Below, in pieces: positions 34,165 to 41,734 of a stretch of 64,000 nt of DNA; position 1 is the first letter of the stretch; each line of letters starts with the position of its first letter. Origin of the DNA: Ravibacter sp964559125 (GTDB lineage: Bacteria > Bacteroidota > Bacteroidia > Cytophagales > Spirosomataceae); NCBI GenBank assembly GCA_964559125.1, contig CAZLGW010000026.1, forward strand, positions 1 through 64,000. Reading direction: 5' to 3'. The notes beneath the pieces were generated by a model, which did no database searches, had not been told where the DNA came from, and saw only the letters and a program-made list of their open reading frames with translations. Position numbers and translations under genes: made by a program.

Positions 34165-35103
34165 ATGAATATTTACATCCATACCCTTTTAAACCCGGCG
34201 TTATCTGCCGGCATTACCGGTTCTTTCGGACAGCATCACAGGATTACCTTCAGAACGGATCCGGTCGTTCCGCAGAATGCTCCGGAAAGTTTTCTTAGTG
34301 CTGACGCTATCCTCGGCAATCCGCCTTTGGCATGGTTTGACGACTCGCCGGCCGGGAACCTGAAATTCTGGCAGCTGGATTCTGCCGGGTTCGACCAGTA
34401 CCGGCCGCTAAAAATAAACGCAAAGGTGGCCAACATGGGCGACTGGTTCGCACGTCCCTGTGCTGAAACCATTATCGGCGGCATCCTGGCGCTATACCGG
34501 GGTCTGAATAAGCTCGCCGTTCTTCAGAAAGAGAAAAAATGGGTGGGCGCTCTCATACGTGAAGAGCTCGGGCTTTTATACCGTAAAAATGTCGTCGTAT
34601 TGGGAAGCGGAACCATCGGGCTGGCCGTCCGATCGATACTTATAGGTTTCGGGGCCAACCCGAAACTGGTGGCAAGATCATCCGGCGACGCCGATATTCA
34701 CTCCCGGGAGGACCTTTTCGAAGTACTTCCTTCTACTGATATCGTCATCAATACGCTCCCCGGGGCTGCCGGAAAATACGTTGATGAAGATTTTCTGAAA
34801 GTTATGAAAAAAGGCAGCGTGTATGCCAACGTAGGAAGGGGCTCCACTACCGACGAACGGGCGCTTATCCGGCTTCTGGAAAGCGGGGATCTGGCGGGCG
34901 CGGTACTCGACGTTACCGAAAAAGAACCCCTCCCTTCGGACAGCCCGTTGTGGGAAATGGATAATGTTATCCTTACCCAGCATTCGGGAGGGGGACAGGC
35001 AAATGAAGACTCCGGGAAGGCGGCTAACTTTATTGAAAACTTTTCGCGCTTCCTGAAAGGCGAAGAAATCCTGTTTGAGGTTTCGCTTGCCAGGGGATAT
35101 TAA
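34165..35103 (+). CDS. D-isomer-specific 2-hydroxyacid dehydrogenase
   Basis: The 312-residue enzyme has the NAD-binding Rossmann motif VVVLGSGTIGLAVRSI (residues about 143-158). It then has INTLPGA, the arginine of NVGRGSTTDERAL, the glutamate of VLDVTEKEPLP and the catalytic histidine in LTQHSGG. Family members reduce 2-keto acids such as glyoxylate, hydroxypyruvate or phenylpyruvate in the cytoplasm. The N-terminal catalytic part (residues 1-100) is divergent, so the substrate cannot be named. The gene ends at an unusual repeat-rich gap. Confidence 0.88.
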   Translation: MNIYIHTLLNPALSAGITGSFGQHHRITFRTDPVVPQNAPESFLSADAILGNPPLAWFDDSPAGNLKFWQLDSAGFDQYRPLKINAKVANMGDWFARPCAETIIGGILALYRGLNKLAVLQKEKKWVGALIREELGLLYRKNVVVLGSGTIGLAVRSILIGFGANPKLVARSSGDADIHSREDLFEVLPSTDIVINTLPGAAGKYVDEDFLKVMKKGSVYANVGRGSTTDERALIRLLESGDLAGAVLDVTEKEPLPSDSPLWEMDNVILTQHSGGGQANEDSGKAANFIENFSRFLKGEEILFEVSLARGY

Positions 35104-35124
35104 GGGAGTTAGGAATTCCGCTCT

Positions 35125-35278
35125 CTCCGCTCTCCTTCGTCTCCGCTCTCCTTCGTCTTCAGACGAAAGGAGGGTAACATCCGGTCTCTGACCGGAATTG
35201 TTCATCGGTCAAAGACCGCTTTTCGCGCTTCCTCCGTCATGAGACGGGGAAGAGCGGTCCCTGAGCTTGCCGAAGGGA
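35125..35278. repeat. Tandem 16-bp repeat followed by a run of small hairpins
   Basis: CTCCGCTCTCCTTCGT is present twice head to tail (35125-35140 and 35141-35156). It is followed by hairpins at 35148-35172 (CTCCTTCGTCT with AGACGAAAGGAG), 35181-35195 (CCGGTC/GACCGG), 35206-35218 (CGGTC/GACCG) and 35234-35247 (CCGTC/GACGG). The palindrome TCCCTGAGCTTGCCGAAGGG (35258-35277) closes the run. The last word resembles a palindrome that is widespread in bacterial genomes. The run fills the whole gap between the dehydrogenase and galactokinase genes. Confidence 0.6.
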
Positions 35279-35297
35279 GGATTCCCTTTATCTTTAT

Positions 35298-35305
35298 TAT
35301 CTTTG
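35298..35305 (+). promoter_or_regulatory. Candidate -7 element for galK
   Basis: TATCTTTG matches TAnnTTTG, ending 26 bases before the chosen ATG at 35332. Its position supports 35332 over the longer frame from 35239, whose first residues would come from the repeat region. Confidence 0.45.
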
Positions 35306-35331
35306 CAGCCATTTCAGCAACTTTTTTTTTA

Positions 35332-36522
35332 ATGCAGACACAGGAGAGAATCGCATCCAAATACCGGGAAATATACCAGGGGTCGCCAAGGCTTTTCCGC
35401 TCTCCGGGCCGCATTAACCTCATCGGCGAACATACCGATTACAATGAAGGTTTCGTCCTGCCTGCCAGTGTCGATAAAGCGGTGTACTTTGCCATTGAGC
35501 CGCGCGAGGACAGGAAGGTGGAATTATATGCCGCCGATCTGGGCGACAGCTATCACTTCCTCCTGGACGACCTGTTGAAGCCAGACAAAGAGTGGCCCGT
35601 TTTTCAGTTGGGCGTACTGGACCAGCTCGGAAAAAGCGGGATCAGCATCGGTGGATTCCAGGCTGTTTTCGGAGGTGATATACCCTCCGGCGCAGGCATG
35701 TCGTCGTCTGCCGCTCTTGAGTGCTGCCTGTTGTTCGCCCTGAACGAAATTTATGCACTCGGGCTCAGCCGGCTTAATATAGCCCGGATGGCGCAAAAAG
35801 CGGAAAACGAGTTCGTGGGAGTCAACTGCGGCATAATGGACCAGTTCGCTTCCGTATTCGGCCAACCCGGATCGGTGATCAGGCTGGATTGCCGGAACCT
35901 GGAATACGAGTACTATCCTTTCGTGCTGGAAGGTTATAGCCTGTTGCTTTGTGATACGACGGTCAAACACTCGCTCGCCGGCTCCGAATATAACACGCGC
36001 CGCAAAGAATGCGAAGCCGGTGTATCTGTGCTTCAGCAATATTATCCCGGGATAAAGAGCCTCCGGGACGCATCCATCGACCAGGTTGAACGCCACAGGG
36101 AGGAAATGGGAGACCCGGTTTACCGCCGCTGCCGGTTCATCACCCGTGAAATTCAACGGGTACCCGAAGCCTGCCAGCTCCTGCTTGAGAATGAGGCCCG
36201 GGCTTTCGGTGCGAAAATGTATGAAACACACGACGGCCTGCAGCATGACTACGAAGTGAGCTGTAAGGAGCTCGATTTTCTCGTGGATTTCACGAGACCC
36301 CTGCCGGAAGTAGCGGGAGCGCGTATGATGGGAGGCGGATTCGGTGGATGTACGATCAATCTTGTCAGGAGCCAACAACTCGATTCTTTTGAAAAACAAG
36401 TAAAAGAAGCCTACTTTGGAGCTTTTGGGAGAGAACTTCCGTGCTACAGGGTAAAAATCGGGACAGGAACCGGAGAAATCCACCAAACAGCCTTTCCCGA
36501 CTCGGCAGTATTATTATCATAA
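35332..36522 (+). CDS. galK: Galactokinase
   Basis: The 396-residue GHMP kinase has the galactokinase signature GRINLIGEHTDYNEG (residues 26-40). The ATP-binding motif GDIPSGAGMSSSAALE lies near 113-130, with VNCGIMDQFAS and the C-terminal GGGFGGCTIN. It phosphorylates galactose to galactose 1-phosphate in the cytoplasm (Leloir pathway). The start at 35332 fits the family N-terminus; the upstream 31 codons are extra. The galactose mutarotase gene follows after 20 bases, so the two form an operon for galactose use. galT and galE are not in the window. Confidence 0.95.
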   Translation: MQTQERIASKYREIYQGSPRLFRSPGRINLIGEHTDYNEGFVLPASVDKAVYFAIEPREDRKVELYAADLGDSYHFLLDDLLKPDKEWPVFQLGVLDQLGKSGISIGGFQAVFGGDIPSGAGMSSSAALECCLLFALNEIYALGLSRLNIARMAQKAENEFVGVNCGIMDQFASVFGQPGSVIRLDCRNLEYEYYPFVLEGYSLLLCDTTVKHSLAGSEYNTRRKECEAGVSVLQQYYPGIKSLRDASIDQVERHREEMGDPVYRRCRFITREIQRVPEACQLLLENEARAFGAKMYETHDGLQHDYEVSCKELDFLVDFTRPLPEVAGARMMGGGFGGCTINLVRSQQLDSFEKQVKEAYFGAFGRELPCYRVKIGTGTGEIHQTAFPDSAVLLS

Positions 36523-36542
36523 CCTTAGTAATTAGTAAAGCT

Positions 36543-37685
36543 ATGCGTTTCTGGGCAGCAATCTTCTTCTCCTCTATGCTTCTGGCCGGATGCGCCGGCG
36601 AAAACAGCCAAAAAACAATGGATAAACCATCTATAAGCAAAGCGGTCTTCGGACAACTGCCCGACGGCAGCACCGCCGACCTCTATACTCTTACCAATTC
36701 CAATGGCGTGTCTGCCAGGATAACCAACTACGGAGGTATTGTCACGCATCTTTTTGTTCCCGACAAAGACGGTAAATTCGAAGATGTCGTTCTCGGGTTT
36801 GACTCCCTTCAGAGCTATCTTAACGGGCACCCTTTTTTCGGAGCGCTGGTAGGAAGATACGGGAACCGTATCGCAAACGGCAAATTCCAGCTCGACGGGA
36901 AAACCTACAATCTCTATATTAACAACGGCCCCAACGCCCTGCATGGCGGGAAAGTGGGATTTGATAAAGTCTTATGGGAAACACAGGAAATCTCTACCGA
37001 TTCCAGTGCCGGCCTGGAAATGTCGTATGTCAGCGCAGATATGGAAGAAGGCTACCCGGGTACCCTCACCGTCACGGTCACCTATACGCTTACCAATGAT
37101 AATTCCCTGAAAATCGACTATAAGGCCACTACTGACAAACCTACCATAGTGAACCTGACCAATCACTCCTACTTCAATCTCACAGGATTGAAACGCGATA
37201 TTCTCGGGCACCAGGTCACTATACACGCCGACAGTCTCGTAGCAGTCGATGACAAGCTGATACCTACCGGTACGCTGATGCCGGTAACCGGTACCCCGTT
37301 CGATTTCAATACGCCCCGCGAGGTGGGTGAGCGGATAGACGATAATACCCACGAGCAGATCAGATTCGGCGGCGGATATGACCATTGCTGGGTTCTCCGG
37401 AAAGAAGACAACGACGAACTTCCTGAAATAGCCCGGGTCTACGATCCTTCGAGCGGACGGCTGATGGAAGTATTCAGCACCGAACCCGGAGTTCAGTTTT
37501 ATACAGCAAATTTCCTTAACGGAGAGCTGAAGGGTAAGGGTGCAACTTATACCAAACGCTTCGGGCTATGCCTGGAAACAGAGCATTACCCCGATTCGCC
37601 CAACCAGCCTCATTTTCCGACAACCGTATTAAGGCCGGGAGAAACCTATCATACGACAACGGCATATAGGTTTTCTGTAAAATAG
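36543..37685 (+). CDS. galM: Aldose 1-epimerase (galactose mutarotase), lipoprotein
   Basis: The 380-residue protein starts with a lipoprotein signal (FFSSMLLAGCAGE), placing it on the outer or inner membrane facing the periplasm. The mutarotase fold is clear from ITNYGGIVTHLFVPDKDG, LVGRYGNRIANGKF, NALHGGKVGFDKVLWE and NLTNHSYFNL; the last contains the catalytic histidine. It interconverts alpha and beta anomers of galactose or similar aldoses, feeding galactokinase. It lies 20 bases after galK and 9 bases before the M28 peptidase gene. The start at 36543 is chosen for the signal peptide; the open frame itself begins inside galK. Confidence 0.93.
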   Translation: MRFWAAIFFSSMLLAGCAGENSQKTMDKPSISKAVFGQLPDGSTADLYTLTNSNGVSARITNYGGIVTHLFVPDKDGKFEDVVLGFDSLQSYLNGHPFFGALVGRYGNRIANGKFQLDGKTYNLYINNGPNALHGGKVGFDKVLWETQEISTDSSAGLEMSYVSADMEEGYPGTLTVTVTYTLTNDNSLKIDYKATTDKPTIVNLTNHSYFNLTGLKRDILGHQVTIHADSLVAVDDKLIPTGTLMPVTGTPFDFNTPREVGERIDDNTHEQIRFGGGYDHCWVLRKEDNDELPEIARVYDPSSGRLMEVFSTEPGVQFYTANFLNGELKGKGATYTKRFGLCLETEHYPDSPNQPHFPTTVLRPGETYHTTTAYRFSVK

Positions 37686-37694
37686 AACACCCCA

Positions 37695-39305
37695 ATGAAA
37701 CACACTCTTCTCAAATACACTCCTTTCCTAAGCGGCGCCCTGGTTCTGATGACATTGCAGGCCGGAGCTCAAAGCCCTGCCGGGGACTACGCCGGCACTA
37801 TTACGCCCGAAGAGCTGAGGAAACATCTTACCGTCATCGCGCACGATAGCCTGGAAGGAAGGGCTACCGGGTCGCGGGGACAGAAAAAAGCGGCTGAATA
37901 TGTCGCCTCATTCTATCGTCAATACGGGCTGAAACCGGTCGCTACCGATCTAAATGGCAAGCCGGGTTTCTTTCAATCCTATAATCTTTACAGGGGAGCC
38001 TGGGAATCGGCGCACATCAGAAAAGGTAAACACCTGTTTGAACTGAACCGGGATTTCTACATCGACGGGCTCGCCAATATACCGGAAGACGAAAATCTTC
38101 AGACTATTTTTGCAGGCTATGGCATCACGGAAGGAAGCTACAACGACTACGAAAACCTCGATGTGAGGGATAAGGCGGTAGTGGTATTGGAGGGAGAACC
38201 TGGGAATGGAAATGGCGGCTACCTCCTGTCGGGCAATACGGAACCTTCAAAATGGGGGCGTCCCAGGGCCTGGGAGGAAAAAGCGATGCTGGCCTTAAGC
38301 AAAGGAGCCAGGACCATTTTCATTATTTCGTCTAAAGACGCCCAGGGATTCGAAAAGGAAATGCAAAGGAGGGCATCAATGGCCCCGCGTGTCAGGAGGC
38401 TTTCCCTCCGGCAGGAAGAAACTCCGGCCCAAAACATGGCCGCTTTCACAGTCGGGGAAGCAGCCGCTGCCTCGCTGCTGGGGATTTCGGGGAAAAAGCT
38501 GAAGAAATTAAAGGCGAAAACAGAGAAGAACAGCTCTTCCCGCAAGAAGAATATCGGCAGCAATATCACTGTCATGGCCAAAAGGCAAAGCGAGGTAGTA
38601 CCCACCGAAAATGTAGCCGCCCTGCTGGAAGGCACGGATAAAAAGGACGAGATACTCGTCATTTCCGCCCACCTTGACCACATCGGTATTTCGCCCGATG
38701 GCCAGATCAACAACGGCGCCGACGATGACGGAACGGGCACAGTAGCGCTGCTTGAGCTCGCCGAAGCATTTTCAAAAGCTAAAGCCGAAGGGAAAGGCCC
38801 CCGAAGAAGTATTCTCTTCCTCAACGTTACAGGTGAAGAAATGGGGCTTCTCGGATCGGAATTTTATTCTGAAAACCCGCTCTTCCCTGTTGCCAGCCAT
38901 GTGGCAAACTTAAATATCGACATGATAGGAAGAGTCGACGACGCCCACAAAAACAACCCGGACTATGTCTACCTGATAGGCTCAGACAAGCTGTCGTCGG
39001 AGCTCCACGCCATCAGCGAGGAGGCCAATCGAAAATATGTGAACCTTACATTGGATTACACTTTTAATCATCCCGACGATCCGAACCGCTTTTATTATCG
39101 TTCCGATCATTACAATTTCGCAAAAAAAGGCATCCCGGTTATCTTCTATTTCACGGGCGTCCACGAAGACTATCACCGGCCGGGCGATGATGTCGAAAAA
39201 ATACTGTTTGACCGCCAGGCCAGGATCGTGAAGCTGATCTTCCATACTGCCTGGGAACTGGCCAATCGTGACGAGAGGATCAAAGTGGATAGTAATAAAC
39301 CGTAG
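37695..39305 (+). CDS. Secreted M28-family metallopeptidase with PA-like insert
   Basis: The 536-residue protein has a signal peptide (LSGALVLMTLQAGAQ) and a PA-like segment (residues about 130-260). The M28 zinc aminopeptidase core has the metal ligands and catalytic residues in SAHLDHIGI, NNGADDDGTGT, LNVTGEEMGLLGS, NIDMIGRVDD and GVHEDYHRPGDD. It likely trims peptides in the periplasm or outside the cell. Its gene lies 9 bases after the mutarotase gene and directly before the methyltransferase gene, so it may ride on the gal operon transcript without a direct role in galactose use. Confidence 0.9.
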   Translation: MKHTLLKYTPFLSGALVLMTLQAGAQSPAGDYAGTITPEELRKHLTVIAHDSLEGRATGSRGQKKAAEYVASFYRQYGLKPVATDLNGKPGFFQSYNLYRGAWESAHIRKGKHLFELNRDFYIDGLANIPEDENLQTIFAGYGITEGSYNDYENLDVRDKAVVVLEGEPGNGNGGYLLSGNTEPSKWGRPRAWEEKAMLALSKGARTIFIISSKDAQGFEKEMQRRASMAPRVRRLSLRQEETPAQNMAAFTVGEAAAASLLGISGKKLKKLKAKTEKNSSSRKKNIGSNITVMAKRQSEVVPTENVAALLEGTDKKDEILVISAHLDHIGISPDGQINNGADDDGTGTVALLELAEAFSKAKAEGKGPRRSILFLNVTGEEMGLLGSEFYSENPLFPVASHVANLNIDMIGRVDDAHKNNPDYVYLIGSDKLSSELHAISEEANRKYVNLTLDYTFNHPDDPNRFYYRSDHYNFAKKGIPVIFYFTGVHEDYHRPGDDVEKILFDRQARIVKLIFHTAWELANRDERIKVDSNKP

Positions 39306-39312
39306 TCAGGAA

Positions 39313-40686
39313 ATGAACGACGGGCACCTTCCTTCGGCCTTTATCGAACAGATGAAGGCACTGCTGCCTGTAGACTTCGAGTCTTTCGGGGCGGCGCTGA
39401 AATCAGTGCCGCCGGTAAGCATCCGGATAAACCACAGCAAAATTTCTCCCGAAGGACTTTCCCACCTCCCCCTGGAGAAGAAAGTGAGCTGGCATCCGGA
39501 CGCATACTACCTCAGTGAAAGACCTAATTTTACCCTCGACCCGCTTTTCCATGCAGGGGCATATTACGTACAGGAAGCCTCTTCCATGTTCCTGCACGAA
39601 GTTCTCAGCCAGAGCTCCGGCCGGGAGCGCCCGTTAAAGATCCTTGATTTATGTGCCGCACCCGGCGGCAAAACCACGCTCATCGCCTCCTGGATGCCCG
39701 AAGGATCGATCCTGATCGCAAACGAAGTGATCAGATCCAGGGTAGCAGTCCTCAAACAGAACCTGGTCCGCTGGGGACATCCCGCCGTGTTTACCTGCAG
39801 CTACGATCCTGAAGCATTTCTGCCGCTGGCCGGGTGGTTCGACCTGGTGGTAGTAGACGCCCCCTGTTCAGGGGAAGGTCTCTTTCGTAAAAATAACCTT
39901 GCCCCGGCCGAATGGTCTCCTGAGAACGTAGCCCTGTGCGCCGCCCGGCAAAAACGGATACTCAACGTAGCGCAAAAGCTGGTCAACCCAAAGGGTACGC
40001 TTATATATAGTACGTGTACCTACAACAAACAGGAAAACGATCTGAACACTGTATGGCTCCGGGACGAAAAAGGCATGATGGAAGCCAGTTTGGAAATCCC
40101 GGAACAATGGGGCATATCCCGGCGAGAGCAAGGATACCAGCTATATCCGCACGAAGTGCGGGGAGAGGGATTTTACATTGCCGCACTAACACAACTGGAA
40201 CCTGTCAGGCCGGTAGAAAAGAGAAAAAAGGATTTCAAGAAATTGGCATTTGCCGGCAGAAAGGAGCTTGAAGTTATTTCCGGCTGGATAAATGATCCCG
40301 GGGAGTTTGCTTTTCTGAAAACACCCGACGGGCAGCTTTTTCATGCCCCGGCAGCTTTCGTTCATGACCTGCTGACGCTCGACTTCCTGCTACCCCATGG
40401 TGTCTGGCTGCATGAAACCGGCCAGATCAAAGGGAAAGACTACATCCCGTCTCACACGCTGGCACTGCAAAATAACACATTGAAGCCTGGTTTTCCTTCT
40501 ATCGACCTCGATGAGACGCAATCGCTTCAATATCTTAAAAAAGAACTGAATTCGATACCGGCTCCCGAAAAAGGCTGGTATCTTGTCAGGCACAAAAACC
40601 TGCCTCTGGGCTGGCTGCGGCATCTTGGCAGCCGTTTTAACAATTACTATCCGACAGAACAACGGATACTGATGCAGATCAGATAG
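39313..40686 (+). CDS. RsmF-like tRNA/rRNA cytosine-C5 methyltransferase
   Basis: The 457-residue protein belongs to the NSUN/RsmF group. The AdoMet site is LDLCAAPGGKTT, the first cysteine is in VDAPCSGEGLFRK and the catalytic cysteine is in YSTCTYN. The C-terminal part (FYIAALTQ ... KGKDYIPSHTLAL) is the PUA-like extension found in RsmF/YebU. It methylates cytosine at C5 in 16S rRNA in the E. coli case; the target here is inferred. The start at ATG 39313, after the M28 stop, fits the family N-terminus (LPSAFIEQMKALL). Confidence 0.9.
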   Translation: MNDGHLPSAFIEQMKALLPVDFESFGAALKSVPPVSIRINHSKISPEGLSHLPLEKKVSWHPDAYYLSERPNFTLDPLFHAGAYYVQEASSMFLHEVLSQSSGRERPLKILDLCAAPGGKTTLIASWMPEGSILIANEVIRSRVAVLKQNLVRWGHPAVFTCSYDPEAFLPLAGWFDLVVVDAPCSGEGLFRKNNLAPAEWSPENVALCAARQKRILNVAQKLVNPKGTLIYSTCTYNKQENDLNTVWLRDEKGMMEASLEIPEQWGISRREQGYQLYPHEVRGEGFYIAALTQLEPVRPVEKRKKDFKKLAFAGRKELEVISGWINDPGEFAFLKTPDGQLFHAPAAFVHDLLTLDFLLPHGVWLHETGQIKGKDYIPSHTLALQNNTLKPGFPSIDLDETQSLQYLKKELNSIPAPEKGWYLVRHKNLPLGWLRHLGSRFNNYYPTEQRILMQIR

Positions 40687-40710
40687 TTGATTTTTTATCG
40701 AGGATCGCCT

Positions 40711-40872
40711 TTAATCACGGTGCCTCCTATCCGGAAGCTTTGCCTTTGACAGCATTTTATTTGCTTTCTCTAATTTCTCAGGAAAAAGGATTTTATCATC
40801 CAGCTTGTCCAAACTTCTGTCGATAGTTACAAATGCTGCTTTTTGTTTTGATATATTGTTCATTGTTTTCAT
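40711..40872 (-). CDS. Small protein downstream of the DUF6934 gene
   Basis: The 53-residue product (MKTMNNISKQKAAFVTIDRS, then LDKLDDKILFPEKLEKANKM and LSKAKLPDRRHRD) is charged and helical. It starts 10 bases after the original end of the DUF6934 gene on the same strand. The longer open frame (to 40932) is discarded because its first residues come from the DUF6934 coding sequence. The tight pairing suggests a two-gene module, perhaps toxin-antitoxin-like, but the function is unknown. Confidence 0.55.
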   Translation of the reverse strand: MKTMNNISKQKAAFVTIDRSLDKLDDKILFPEKLEKANKMLSKAKLPDRRHRD

Positions 40873-40882
40873 GACCGCCTTT

Positions 40883-41326
40883 TTAAAATTTACGCTGGGC
40901 CAAGAACCCATCATATTCCATACCAATTTCAAATTCTATAAAATCGTTCCCGACCTAACCATAAAGACAAAAATCTTTTTTCATTTCATCGTAGAACCGG
41001 GTTATACCCATTCTGTATAGTCTTGTCCGGGATTTCGTACTTCCGGTAGCATATACAAACACATCCGGATATTGGTCGAAAAAAGTGTAAACAGCTTTAA
41101 TAACGGTAGCCAGTACTTTTTCCGTATCTCCGTTACCCGAGGTCGCCAGATCGTCTATCACCTGACTTTGAGGGTCGAAATCTCCAAAAGCCAGATTATA
41201 GACATCGGAATTTGCGGTCTTCTGAAATTTGATCAGTTTGCGGATTGTTCCCCGGGGACCATCACTAGTGAACTCAAAGTATGTATACCTGCTTCCGGCT
41301 TTCAGAGGATATTTTTCTGCGTTCAT
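40883..41326 (-). pseudogene. DUF6934 family gene interrupted by an in-frame TAG
   Basis: The frame starts at ATG (5' base 41326: MNAEKYPLKAGSRYTYFEFT) and contains the family pattern GPRGTIRKLIKFQK, FGDFDP and VYATGSTKSRTRLYRMGI. After DFCLYG it meets TAG at 40957-40955. The same frame then continues with VGNDFIEFEIGMEYDGFLAQ and RKF to TAA (40885-40883), which is the normal family ending. A single TTG-to-TAG change at the position of an expected Leu explains the break. The product lacks the last 24 or so residues unless the TAG is read through. The longer start at 41440 has no family support. Confidence 0.72.
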
Positions 41327-41734
41327 TATATTAGTATATAGGAGTCTGGTTAGTATGCTAGCACGTAAAGATACGAATTCCCCCGATACCATACAGCCGT
41401 CCAATAGCCTCGCACTCACAACTACTACGGGACAGAACAACGGATCAGGATGGAGATAGGATAGAGGGACTTCTGGATGGGGCCACCAAAAAAATCCGTG
41501 ACTTCAAAAACTTTCCCCGTCTCAATAAAAGTATCACTCTTCGAACAGAACAGCGTATCGGGATGGATATCCCCGACCGACGCATATAGTGCTACCGTTA
41601 CCAGAACAAAATCATTTAAAAGACAATGATTCTTTCAATCTACTTGCTCATTTTTAAGCTAATTTGATTTTTTTCTTCCTATAACTCAAAAAGTTACTAT
41701 ATTGCCAACGATTTATTAACAACAAATTAACCGT
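41327..41734. other. Intergenic stretch without recognisable gene
   Basis: The 408-base gap between the DUF6934 gene and the first susC contains no frame that I would annotate. It holds two imperfect direct copies (23 of 27 bases) of a word beginning ACAGAACA, at 41432-41458 and 41545-41571. Near its end is a leader that resembles the one upstream of the second susC gene: the A/T-rich words around 41690-41734 compared with 46590-46635. Confidence 0.4.

Noticed and set aside
35239..35331. Extended galK start at 35239
   Set aside because: The extra 31 residues come from a palindrome-rich gap and lie upstream of the -7 element TATCTTTG.
39268..39312. Upstream extension of the methyltransferase gene into the M28 gene
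   Set aside because: It would add 15 residues from within another coding sequence; ATG 39313 after the stop fits the family start.
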